The position numbers and the translations under genes were made by a program. Below are positions 1-9,645 of a stretch of 64,000 nt of DNA, one piece after another (positions within the stretch are counted from its first letter, which is position 1; every line of letters starts with the position of its first letter). This DNA is from an uncultured Clostridia bacterium (lineage in GTDB: Bacteria > Bacillota > Clostridia > Christensenellales > Aristaeellaceae): NCBI GenBank assembly GCA_946627565.1, contig CAMOVR010000001.1:33242-97241 (forward strand), read 5' to 3'. The notes beneath the pieces were generated by a model. The model saw only the letters and a list, made by a program, of their open reading frames with translations, did no database searches and was not told the origin of the DNA.

Positions 1-371
1 AAACGGGTCACAGGGAGGGTGATCAGTGCTTCACTGTTGCGCAGCGCCTGAACTTCCCGGTAATACATGGTTCCGGTGCTGACATCCTCACTTTTGTCGG
101 TTACCCGCATTTCATAGTCTTCCTTTACAAGAAGATAACCGTCCTGCGTCTTTTCAAATCCCATGGAAAGCAGCACATCTTCAGGATCACCGGCAACATA
201 CAGGCTGTCGGCAACATTCTGCACATCCATCACAGCCTCTGCAATGGCTTCAGCCTTTTCGGAAAGCTCATGGGATTTGGCGAATACTTCCATAAGGAAA
301 GTGGAGGCCAGCATGAAGAACATGATGACAATCATCAGTTCCACAAGCAGTGCATTGCTTCGACGCTTCAT
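1..371 (-). CDS. Pilin-like single-pass membrane protein, 3' end outside window
   Basis: This frame has no stop inside the window, so it is absent from the ORF track, but it reads open from an ATG at 371 to position 1. The visible N-terminus is MKRRSNALLVELMIVIMFFMLAST, a short basic stretch followed by one hydrophobic helix, as in pseudopilins and other type II secretion or type IV pilus minor components. It overlaps the stop of the preceding DUF4860-like gene by four bases (ATGA), which suggests translational coupling. A function in pilus or secretion-pseudopilus assembly is inferred from the helix and from the GspF/PilC gene upstream. The C-terminal domain cannot be seen. Confidence 0.6.
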   Translation of the reverse strand, partial: MKRRSNALLVELMIVIMFFMLASTFLMEVFAKSHELSEKAEAIAEAVMDVQNVADSLYVAGDPEDVLLSMGFEKTQDGYLLVKEDYEMRVTDKSEDVSTGTMYYREVQALRNSEALITLPVTR

Positions 372-853
372 TCCGCCACCTCCCCGCCTGCACGCAGGGC
401 AATGTTGACATTGCGCCAGACGCCGCCGGTCATGATCCGGATGTTCAGCATGTGCGGCTCAAGTTCAGCCTGCAGGTCCTCTGCAGCACAGATTTCCTCT
501 CCGTTTTCCGGTTCGAAAGGAAGTTCTTCCGAAGCGAACCATTCCCGGAGCATGCCGTCATAGACATAAATCTTTGTTACATAGGCTTCATCGTCCCAGA
601 CGTTGCGCATGGTGATGACGGATGTGCCGTTCAGTTCTTCAATGAACAGCGTGTCAGTTTCATCATCTGCCCTGACCATGCTGCGCAGATAGGAGGATGT
701 GATGCGGCTCTGGTTGTGAAAGCCGCTGACTTCGGAAATGCTGCGGTACACTTTGGCACCCAGCAGCACCATCACAGTGCCAAAGACGGCAAAGATGCCC
801 AGCAGCAGAAAGACAAAGACGCCGGAAATTGTATGCTGTACCTGCTTTTTCAC
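368..853 (-). CDS. DUF4860-like small membrane protein of a secretion/pilus operon
   Basis: A 161-residue protein with one N-terminal membrane helix at about residues 10-35 (VFVFLLLGIFAVFGTVMVLLGAKVY) followed by a soluble, probably extracytoplasmic domain. Length and layout fit the uncharacterised DUF4860 family as I recall it, but this was not tested by search. It overlaps both neighbours by four bases (ATGA at each junction), so the three small genes appear translationally coupled. It lies downstream of a GspF/PilC-type gene, so a pseudopilin-associated role is plausible. Function is unknown. Confidence 0.6.
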   Translation of the reverse strand: MKKQVQHTISGVFVFLLLGIFAVFGTVMVLLGAKVYRSISEVSGFHNQSRITSSYLRSMVRADDETDTLFIEELNGTSVITMRNVWDDEAYVTKIYVYDGMLREWFASEELPFEPENGEEICAAEDLQAELEPHMLNIRIMTGGVWRNVNIALRAGGEVAE

Positions 854-1155
854 TGCATCTTCGCCCCTCTCTCAGTCACCCAGATATCCGGAAGATGGTT
901 GGAAGCGAATGATTCATAGGTGACAAAATAACGATCTTCATCATAAGCCAGCTGGTAATGTTCCCGCAGGTATTCAAGGTCATCCGGGTACGCACCTTCA
1001 ACAGCATAGCAGGTGAGCACCGCGTCCTTAATGGCATTGCGAACCAGCTGAGATTCCTCGTTCTCCTGAGTCTGGTCAATACGCCCAAAGAGCTGAACAC
1101 AGAGCAGAAGTACGAGTGCAATGACAGCAAGCTTGATAATATCCCGTTTGCTCAT
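850..1155 (-). CDS. Small pilin-like exported protein
   Basis: About 101 residues with one N-terminal hydrophobic helix (DIIKLAVIALVLLLCVQLF) and a short soluble part containing CYAVEGAYPDDLEYL, a tyrosine-rich pattern reminiscent of pseudopilin-like proteins. The track ORF begins at 1179, but I prefer the ATG at 1155 because AAGGAG lies about seven bases upstream of it. It sits 46 bases after the GspF/PilC gene and overlaps the next gene by four bases. A secretion or pilus-system role is inferred from context. Confidence 0.6.
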   Translation of the reverse strand: MSKRDIIKLAVIALVLLLCVQLFGRIDQTQENEESQLVRNAIKDAVLTCYAVEGAYPDDLEYLREHYQLAYDEDRYFVTYESFASNHLPDIWVTERGAKMQ

Positions 1156-1201
1156 TCCCGCGCTCCTTTCTTTTGTCACAAAGCTGTTTTACGGCGCAGT
1201 A

Positions 1202-2239
1202 TCACAGACTTGCAAGAATACCGGCCATGGGCATCATGACGGAGAGCAGAACAGCACCGATGACGATGGCAAGCAGAGCAACAAGAGAAGGCTCGATGAT
1301 GGAAACCAGCATGGTGATGTCGCTTTCCACGGAGTCCTCATAGATCTCGGAGAGATTGGCCAGAACCTGGTCCTCACGGCCGGTGGCGATACCCATGCGG
1401 ATCATGCGCGAATGAAGGTCAGTGAAGATATGGGTTTCAGAGATGGCGTCTGCAAATGCGCCGCCCTCATCCAGGGTCTTCTTGATTCCGCGGACGCTGT
1501 CGGCAGCCGCCTGATCATCCAGCACGCCGGCAGTCATTTCCAGTGCTTCTTCCATGGGGAAACCGCTGGAGAGCATCATGGAAAGCACGGAAGCCACACG
1601 GCTGGCAGTCAGTTCCTTGGAGAGCTTGCGGATGGCGGGAATCTTCTGGATAAGATCCAGCACCTTCTGCCTGTGCTTTGTACGGAGCAGAATGACGCCG
1701 GCCACTGCAACGGCCACCAGAAGAAGAACCAGGATCAGAACAATCCAGCCGACCACGGTGCCGATCTGCATCATCCGGGCGCCGGAGTCGGACATGCCGA
1801 CACCCATGGAATTCAGGACGCGGCGGAACACAGGGAGCACGCGCCAGAGCAGAATAAAGACAATCACCACAAGCATTGCGCCCAGCACGAGGGGGTAAGA
1901 GATGGCAGAGGAAACAGATGTGCGGATCCGGTCCTCGCGTTCATAGTACTTTTCCAGACCCCGCATAACCCGCTCGAGATGGCCGGAGCGTTCACCGATC
2001 CCAACCATTTCCACCAGGTACTTGGGCCATCTGTCATCCAGTTTCAGGGCATCGTACAGACTGCCTGTTTCATTGACACCCTTTGAAGCGCTCTGAAAGA
2101 GGTCAGCGCTGTCAGAAGCCTGGCTGGAACCGGCCAGCGTTTCCATGCCGTCATAGAGAGGCAGGCCAGCCTCAAGAATCAGGGCAACCTGTCCGCAGAA
2201 GTTACTGAGCTCCGCTGAGGTAAGTCCACGTTTAGCCAT
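1202..2239 (-). CDS. Type II secretion/type IV pilus inner-membrane platform protein (GspF/PilC family)
   Basis: A 345-residue protein matching the T2SSF architecture, with two related cytoplasmic helical domains separated and followed by membrane segments. Hydrophobic stretches are near residues 117-140 (LVLGAMLVVIVFILLW), 160-185 (VVGWIVLILVLLLVAVAVAGVILL) and the C-terminus (IVIGAVLLSVMMPMAGI). Family members anchor the assembly ATPase and pseudopilins at the cytoplasmic membrane. The length is somewhat short compared with about 400 residues for typical GspF. AGGAGG precedes the ATG. No assembly ATPase or prepilin peptidase is visible in the window, so the rest of the system must lie beyond position 1 or elsewhere. 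Confidence 0.85.
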   Translation of the reverse strand: MAKRGLTSAELSNFCGQVALILEAGLPLYDGMETLAGSSQASDSADLFQSASKGVNETGSLYDALKLDDRWPKYLVEMVGIGERSGHLERVMRGLEKYYEREDRIRTSVSSAISYPLVLGAMLVVIVFILLWRVLPVFRRVLNSMGVGMSDSGARMMQIGTVVGWIVLILVLLLVAVAVAGVILLRTKHRQKVLDLIQKIPAIRKLSKELTASRVASVLSMMLSSGFPMEEALEMTAGVLDDQAAADSVRGIKKTLDEGGAFADAISETHIFTDLHSRMIRMGIATGREDQVLANLSEIYEDSVESDITMLVSIIEPSLVALLAIVIGAVLLSVMMPMAGILASL

Positions 2240-2288
2240 AGAATGCTATCCTCCTATTATACTTATCACGACACTGATCCAGACGGAG

Positions 2289-3104
2289 TCAGTAATAACG
2301 TTCCAGTGTGTATTCCTTGACCTTGCTGACGCCATTGACTGCCACGGTGGGATCAAAGAAGTAGGATTTTCCGTCGAATTCGGCTTCCACCCATGCGTGG
2401 TAGTTCTTGTCAGCATAGCCAATCATCAGTTTGGCAGGGATACCCTGGGTGCGCATCATGCAGATGCAGATGGCTGAGAGGTCCTGGCAGACGCCCATCT
2501 TCTTTGAAAAGCTGTCATCAATGTCAGGCAGCATGCCTGCCTTGATGTTGACTGCCTTCAGAAAGTCATAGACAAAGTTTTTGCTCATGTAATTGGTGAT
2601 TGCCTTGTAAGCGTCCTTCCTGGACTTTCCATCACAGAGCTTTGCTGCAGTTTTGACAGGGTCGCTGCTCTTGGTGTAGTTCACATACTGATTGGGGTAA
2701 TAAAAACAGATATCCGGTGAACTCAGATTGACATTGAGGGTAATCTTTCCGGCACTGGAATATTTCTTTCCGGAAACATTCTCATAGAGTGTGATGGTAT
2801 ATTTCCCATTCCCCAGCTGAAGCGGGAAAAGCTCATATGACCCATCATTCTTGATGTCATAGGAAAGGGTTGTGTCCCCTTTGGCAACACGCATCTTCAT
2901 TCTGTGCTTGCTTTTTGACTGCAGACTTGCGTAAAAATACCCTTCACTGATATTGGCCACATCCACCCGCAGGTTCCCGTCACGCTTAAGGCTCTTTCCG
3001 GGTTCTGCAGGCCATTTGGCATCAGCAGGAGCAGAAGTGACAGCCAGAAGTATTACAAGCAGGGTACTGATGAAGATGACCATGGCCAGATAATTACGTT
3101 TCAC
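2289..3104 (-). CDS. Exported transglutaminase-like domain protein
   Basis: A 271-residue protein starting at GTG, with AGGAGG eight bases upstream. Residues 1-29 form a signal peptide or membrane anchor (YLAMVIFISTLLVILLAVTSAPADA). The C-terminal half carries a papain-like transglutaminase core in which the triad is visible: Cys in KMGVCQDLSAI, His in NYHAWVE and Asp in YFFDPTV. Bacterial members are often proteases or peptidoglycan/protein cross-link enzymes, so the substrate cannot be predicted. The middle region looks like an immunoglobulin-type beta domain. It lies 13 bases downstream of the HPt gene and may be co-transcribed with it. Confidence 0.8.
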   Translation of the reverse strand: MKRNYLAMVIFISTLLVILLAVTSAPADAKWPAEPGKSLKRDGNLRVDVANISEGYFYASLQSKSKHRMKMRVAKGDTTLSYDIKNDGSYELFPLQLGNGKYTITLYENVSGKKYSSAGKITLNVNLSSPDICFYYPNQYVNYTKSSDPVKTAAKLCDGKSRKDAYKAITNYMSKNFVYDFLKAVNIKAGMLPDIDDSFSKKMGVCQDLSAICICMMRTQGIPAKLMIGYADKNYHAWVEAEFDGKSYFFDPTVAVNGVSKVKEYTLERYY

Positions 3105-3117
3105 TGGTCGTACCTCC

Positions 3118-3462
3118 TCATCCGATAATCATCATCAGGCTGTCCATCTGCTTTTCTGCTTCCTCAAGCAGTGGACCGTAATCTGTTTCGACCTGATTCT
3201 TCAGCAGGTCGGAGATCTCACCGATTGGTTTCAGCGCAGGCGTCAGAGCAAGGTTTGCCAGCGCACCCTTCAGGGTGTGGGCATGTATAAAACCTTCCTT
3301 GTAGTCTTTCCGGGCGATGGCATCCTTCAGTGCCGGCATGCGTTGAGCATCGTTTTTGATTTTGCCAACCATTCGCAGATAAAATGCTTCCTGGCCAACG
3401 CACCTTTTGATTCCATCATCCACGTCTGCGCCCCAGTCACGTAAGGCTTGGATCGTCAGCAT
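3118..3462 (-). CDS. Stand-alone HPt phosphotransfer protein
   Basis: A 114-residue, helix-rich protein with the HPt signature HAHTLKGALANLAL. The second His (of HTLKG) would be the phosphorylated residue in multistep phosphorelays. No histidine kinase or response regulator is nearby, so it is an orphan module whose partners are unknown. It starts at ATG with GGAGGAG upstream and has its own promoter (separate feature). The transglutaminase gene follows 13 bases later. Assignment rests on the motif and size. Confidence 0.8.
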   Translation of the reverse strand: MLTIQALRDWGADVDDGIKRCVGQEAFYLRMVGKIKNDAQRMPALKDAIARKDYKEGFIHAHTLKGALANLALTPALKPIGEISDLLKNQVETDYGPLLEEAEKQMDSLMMIIG

Positions 3463-3518
3463 GTATTCAGCTCCTCCCTGTAGTAAGCTTCAGTATGTTC
3501 GTCATGTCCATTGGATAC

Positions 3519-3547
3519 ATTATAATCTTGATATATCGTCTTGGCAA
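3519..3547 (-). promoter_or_regulatory. Promoter for the HPt gene
   Basis: On the minus strand TTGCCA, a 17-base spacer and TATAAT lie about 60 bases upstream of the HPt start. The -10 is a perfect sigma-A match. It separates this transcript from scpB. Confidence 0.65.
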
Positions 3548-3554
3548 GAAAAAA

Positions 3555-4145
3555 TCAGGCGGTAAAAACTTTCTTTTCTTCATCCTCCTGCCGGGCAGGT
3601 GCCGGCAGCGGCGGAAGATCTGAGATGGACGACAGTCCAAAGTGTTTCAGAAACGTGTCCGTGGTTCCGTACAGAATCGGACGCCCCAGGGTTTCCTTGC
3701 GGCCAAGCTCGCAGATCATGCCCTTGGCGGTGAGAGACTGGACAGAGTAATCACAGCGCACACCGCGAATCTGTTCAATCTCTGCTTTCGTAACAGGCTG
3801 TCTGTAAGCAATGACAGCCAGTGTTTCCATGGCGGCCTGGGACAGTGTCTGCATCTGCACCGGCTGCAGAAGATGGACCACATCGGCACTGTACAGTGCC
3901 CGGGAAGTCAGCTGAACATGACTGCCGAAGACACGCAGGTCAAAACCCCGCTGCCCGAAGGAATACTCATCCTGCAGTTCCCGTATGGCCTGTTTGAGTG
4001 AACGGTTGTCCGTTCTCAGTGCCCGGGCCAGATCCGAGAATAGAACTGGCTCACCGGCCACAAAAAGCACTGCCTCGATCCGCCCTTTGAGGTTGCCGGC
4101 TTCAACAGCCTCCCCGGCTTCCGGTGGTGTCTGAGGTTCTTCCAT
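3555..4145 (-). CDS. scpB: Segregation and condensation protein ScpB
   Basis: A 196-residue protein with the two winged-helix domains of ScpB, the kleisin-associated subunit of the SMC-ScpA-ScpB condensin that compacts and segregates the chromosome. Family signatures visible include IEAVLFVAGEPV near the N-terminus and ETLAVIAYRQPVTKAEIEQIRGV in the second half. Its ATG overlaps the scpA stop by one base (TAATG), the usual coupled scpAB arrangement. The C-terminal tail is short and charged, as in many homologues. Confidence 0.95.
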   Translation of the reverse strand: MEEPQTPPEAGEAVEAGNLKGRIEAVLFVAGEPVLFSDLARALRTDNRSLKQAIRELQDEYSFGQRGFDLRVFGSHVQLTSRALYSADVVHLLQPVQMQTLSQAAMETLAVIAYRQPVTKAEIEQIRGVRCDYSVQSLTAKGMICELGRKETLGRPILYGTTDTFLKHFGLSSISDLPPLPAPARQEDEEKKVFTA

Positions 4146-4897
4146 TACTCGTCCTCCTGTTCGGGGCGCCTGCCATGACGGAGAATGATTTCACCGTCAG
4201 GATATGTCTGTTCGGCATACATTTTTCCCAGACGCAGCAGTTCCAGAAGAGCCATAAAAAAAGTTACGACTTCTTCCTTGGTTGGTGCCTCACTGAAGGC
4301 TTCTTCAAAACGCATGCTCTGCTTTTCCTTAAGGGTCTTGAGCATCACCAGCATGCATTCCTCGACATTGTGTTCGTCCCGGTATATGTCCCGGGGCGCA
4401 TAGTGATTGACCTGGGGCTCCTCGGCAATCTCCGGTTTCCTGGCCAGTACCCGGGCAAGAGCTTCCATGAGCCCTTCCATGCTCAGACCGACCAGTTCGG
4501 TCTCCTGGGGCGGAAGCGGGAATTCATCCGGCAGACGGGTAAAGAGCCGGGAAGCCGCAGCTTCAAATTCTTTCATGGCACCGGCGGTTTCCCGGAAAGC
4601 TTTATACTCCTCAAGACGGCGGATCAGTGCTTCCTCCGGATCCTCTTCGCCCTCATCAAGCGGCGGCGGTTTGGGGAGCATGGCACGGCTCTTGATTTCC
4701 AGAAGCGTGGCAGCCATGACAAGGAATTCTGCAGCATCGTTCATATCCAGAAAACCGTTTTCGTGAATAGCGGCGATGTACTGCTCCGTGATATCGCTTA
4801 TGAAAATATCACGGATTTCAATCTTGGCCTTGGAAATCAGCTGAAGGAGAAGCTCCAGCGGGCCGTCGAAATTCCTGGTCTGAAAGTTCATGGCCAT
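4145..4897 (-). CDS. scpA: Segregation and condensation protein ScpA
   Basis: A kleisin of about 250 residues that bridges SMC heads and binds ScpB. The N-terminal motif NFDGPLELLLQLISKAKIEIRDI is highly characteristic, as is the C-terminal winged-helix segment (VTFFMALLELLRLGKM). The track ORF begins at 4990, but residues before MAMNFQTRNFDGPL do not fit the family. I chose the ATG at 4897, which overlaps the stop of the site-2 protease gene (TGATG); an ATG two codons later is also possible. It is coupled to scpB downstream. Confidence 0.93.
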   Translation of the reverse strand: MAMNFQTRNFDGPLELLLQLISKAKIEIRDIFISDITEQYIAAIHENGFLDMNDAAEFLVMAATLLEIKSRAMLPKPPPLDEGEEDPEEALIRRLEEYKAFRETAGAMKEFEAAASRLFTRLPDEFPLPPQETELVGLSMEGLMEALARVLARKPEIAEEPQVNHYAPRDIYRDEHNVEECMLVMLKTLKEKQSMRFEEAFSEAPTKEEVVTFFMALLELLRLGKMYAEQTYPDGEIILRHGRRPEQEDE

Positions 4898-5568
4898 CAG
4901 GGTAAGATGTTCCAGAACAGGTTCTGGAAAAATCCGGTCACGGCCGAGTTGGCACTGGAAAGGATGCCCGACAGGGCCCCGGTAAAGCACAGCACCATCA
5001 GCACGATCTGGGCAATCCGGAAGGTCTGGTAATCCAGCTGCAGCCGTCCGCGGAGCACAATGTCATTGAAAACATGGTATCCGTCCAGGGGCGGAATGGG
5101 CAGCAGGTTAAAGATGGCCAGGGAGATGTTGACGGACGCAAGGAGATAGAAGAAATCCACCAGAGCGCTCTGCACCGCTGACATGCTGTAACCTGCCTGA
5201 CGGATGATCAGAACATAGAGGAAGGTAGAGAGCAGGAACAGAATCAGGTTCATGGCAATGCCGGCCAGGGATACCAGGATATCATCCCGCCTCGGGTTCC
5301 TGTAGTTCCTTGGATTCACAGGGACCGGTTTGGCCCAGCCAAAGCCGAAGAGAACCATGAAAACGGTACCCATGGGATCCAGATGTTTACGCGGGTCCAG
5401 GGAAAGCCTCCCCATATACTTGGCGGTGGGATCACCGCATCTGAGCGCCACATAACCGTGGGCACATTCGTGCAGAATCAGGGATGGGAGAATGACCACC
5501 GCATAAAGCAGCAGATACTGGAGGAATCCGAGAGGATCCCGGAAAAGCAGTTGCAGTCTGCTCAGCAT
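4897..5568 (-). CDS. Site-2 protease family membrane metalloprotease (M50)
   Basis: A 223-residue integral membrane protein with the zinc motif HECAH (in PSLILHECAHGYVALRCGD) and the third-ligand motif NLLPIPPLDGYHV. Four to six hydrophobic segments surround these. This compact type of M50 protein lacks the PDZ domain of RseP and is common next to scpA in Firmicutes. It cleaves within the membrane, but the substrate is unknown. It overlaps the LD-carboxypeptidase gene upstream by seven bases and scpA downstream by three. Confidence 0.9.
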   Translation of the reverse strand: MLSRLQLLFRDPLGFLQYLLLYAVVILPSLILHECAHGYVALRCGDPTAKYMGRLSLDPRKHLDPMGTVFMVLFGFGWAKPVPVNPRNYRNPRRDDILVSLAGIAMNLILFLLSTFLYVLIIRQAGYSMSAVQSALVDFFYLLASVNISLAIFNLLPIPPLDGYHVFNDIVLRGRLQLDYQTFRIAQIVLMVLCFTGALSGILSSANSAVTGFFQNLFWNILP

Positions 5569-6500
5569 AAGGTTACAGTCCTTTCAGATGAGGTTGCGGG
5601 AGCAAACAGGCCGGCGTACGTATCCAGGCAGTAGCGCTGTCCCATGGGCAGGGTGAGATTGCGGCGGATATGCCCGAAACTGAGGGAAGCGATGACAGGT
5701 CCGGAGACAAAACCGGCATAATGATTCAGGATCTCTAGAAGCCCAAAGCCGGAAGAGGGATATTCGTTGTCGCATCCTGAAAAACTCCCGAAGGCAAGAC
5801 CGGCAATACCATCCAGTTTGCCTGCCAGCAGAAGCTGGCACAGACACCGGTCCACACGGTAAACCATTTCATGGACTTCTTCGATCATGAGAATGCGGCC
5901 CCGGAAATCAAAGTCATAGGGCGTGCCCAGAGCAGCGTTCAGCAGGGTCAGGTTGCCGCCTGCGATTTCCCCCTCGCATCTTCCGGGGCGCAGCACGGTA
6001 AAAGGCTCCTCCTGGAAAGGACTGTCCGGGTGTCCTGCCAGGGCATGCAGCAGGGAATCAGCGGCGGAACTGTCCAGCCCTGTGCCCATGGGACCGTGAA
6101 AGGTACACAGGTCTGCATGACGGTGAAGGGCCAGGTGCAGGCTGGTGATATCGGAAAACCCGATGAAGGCTTTGGGGTGTGCCCGGATCTTCTCAAAATC
6201 CACCATGGGAAGCATCCGGTTAACGCCCCAGCCGCCCCTGAGGCAGACGATTCCGTCCACGTCATCTGAGGCAAAAGCTTCTGTCAGGGCCCGTGCCCTT
6301 TCCAGATCGTCCCCGGACAGATAGCCGTACTGTTTATAACAGGTCAGATCCATCTGTACACGGAATCCCAGTGCTTCAAAACGTGCCCGGCACGCTTCGG
6401 CGGCATCCCGTACACCTTCCGGCGTGTCCTCATGCAGACAGCCGGATACACCGATCATGCGAAGGGTGTCTCCCGGTCCGATGGGTCTGGGTCTGATCAT
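5562..6500 (-). CDS. LD-carboxypeptidase / MccF-like peptidase (S66 family)
   Basis: About 312 residues. The nucleophile context is GFSDITSLHLAL, with downstream IEEVHE (Glu) and SFGHIRRN (His) giving the Ser-Glu-His triad of family S66. Members remove the terminal D-alanine from murein tetrapeptides in peptidoglycan recycling, or act on microcin-type substrates. The ATG at 6500 is preferred over 6533 because GGAGGGAG lies five bases upstream. No signal peptide is seen, so it should be cytoplasmic. It follows alr by 23 bases, which supports a cell-wall role. Confidence 0.87.
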   Translation of the reverse strand: MIRPRPIGPGDTLRMIGVSGCLHEDTPEGVRDAAEACRARFEALGFRVQMDLTCYKQYGYLSGDDLERARALTEAFASDDVDGIVCLRGGWGVNRMLPMVDFEKIRAHPKAFIGFSDITSLHLALHRHADLCTFHGPMGTGLDSSAADSLLHALAGHPDSPFQEEPFTVLRPGRCEGEIAGGNLTLLNAALGTPYDFDFRGRILMIEEVHEMVYRVDRCLCQLLLAGKLDGIAGLAFGSFSGCDNEYPSSGFGLLEILNHYAGFVSGPVIASLSFGHIRRNLTLPMGQRYCLDTYAGLFAPATSSERTVTLC

Positions 6501-6523
6501 CTCTTCTCCCTCCGGAAATGCAT

Positions 6524-7675
6524 TCAGTCCCAAAGGACCATGTCATCCAGCAGTACGTCCAGATGGCCGACTTCCTGTCCGTCTCGCAGATAGCGCCGGA
6601 CGGGACGGTCAGAAAGGGCGGCAAGGATTTCATTGCGGTTTGTATCTGCCCAGTCAGCGAAGGTGCCGTAGGATATTTTCCCGCCAAGCAGCGTGGCCGT
6701 ATCCCCTGCAGTGGTGTCCGGAACGGCAGAAACATCCACCATCATCTGATCCATGCAGACAAGCCCCACGGTAGGACACAGGACGCCGCGTATTTCAACC
6801 ATTCCCCGTCCCCGGGACAGCCTGCGGGGATAGCCGTCCCCGTAGCCTGCGCACAGGGTGGCAATCCTTGTTTCCTTTTCAAGACGGTCCTCCCCGTATC
6901 CCACCGTGTCACCGGCAGGAACGGTACGTACCTGGGCAACCCTTGTTCTGAAAATCAGGGTCTCCTGACATGTCAGGTTCATATGTTCGGTTCTGGAAGG
7001 CCGTACCCCGTAGAGGAATGCCCCCACCCGGACCCTGTCCATATGCCAGGAGGGGTACCGCACAAGTCCAATGGAATCGCACAGGTGCATTTCATTGAAG
7101 TCCACACCGGCGTTTTTCAGATAACCGGCAGCCTGCTGAAGGCGTGTATGCTGGGCTTCATCCAGCTCTCCAGTAATCAGACTGAGATGGGAATAGACAC
7201 CGGATACCCGAAGATGCGGACAGGCTTTCAGGGTGACAGCAATCTGTCTTGCGGTCTCTTCATCCGGTGAAAAACCGAGACGGTGGAAACCGGTATCGAT
7301 TTTAAGATGAATCCAGAGGACCCTGGACATGGCTTTTCCGGCTTTCTCCAGGTTCTCCAGATCCGGGAAATCAGCAGCCGTCAGACGGAGTCTGCCTTCC
7401 GGGAACCCGCGCAGCAGCTGGTCCGCCTCCGTGGTTCCCATAACCAGGACGGTTCCGGGGATACCGGAGCGGAAGAATACTTCAGCCTCCCTGAAGCAGC
7501 TGACGGCGAAACTGCGGCAGCCCGCATCCGCCAGAAGACGGGCAACAGGGACAAGGCCGTGTCCATAGGCATTGGCTTTGAGAACACAGGTAACCTTTGC
7601 ATCCGTCAGTGCCAGAACCTGCCGGTAATTTGCTTCAAGGGCTGTCAGATCCACTTCAATCCAGGTGCGGTCCAT
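6524..7675 (-). CDS. alr: Alanine racemase
   Basis: A 383-residue PLP enzyme interconverting L- and D-alanine for peptidoglycan synthesis. The N-terminal barrel carries the lysine motif KANAYGHG (Schiff-base Lys near residue 34). The C-terminal domain carries GYGDGYPRRLS and VCMDQMMVDVS, typical of the family and including the tyrosine-base region. It begins two bases after the ligA stop, so it is clearly in the same transcript, and is followed by the S66 peptidase. Length is normal. Confidence 0.96.
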   Translation of the reverse strand: MDRTWIEVDLTALEANYRQVLALTDAKVTCVLKANAYGHGLVPVARLLADAGCRSFAVSCFREAEVFFRSGIPGTVLVMGTTEADQLLRGFPEGRLRLTAADFPDLENLEKAGKAMSRVLWIHLKIDTGFHRLGFSPDEETARQIAVTLKACPHLRVSGVYSHLSLITGELDEAQHTRLQQAAGYLKNAGVDFNEMHLCDSIGLVRYPSWHMDRVRVGAFLYGVRPSRTEHMNLTCQETLIFRTRVAQVRTVPAGDTVGYGEDRLEKETRIATLCAGYGDGYPRRLSRGRGMVEIRGVLCPTVGLVCMDQMMVDVSAVPDTTAGDTATLLGGKISYGTFADWADTNRNEILAALSDRPVRRYLRDGQEVGHLDVLLDDMVLWD

Positions 7676-7677
7676 GG

Positions 7678-9645
<1,968 letters not shown>

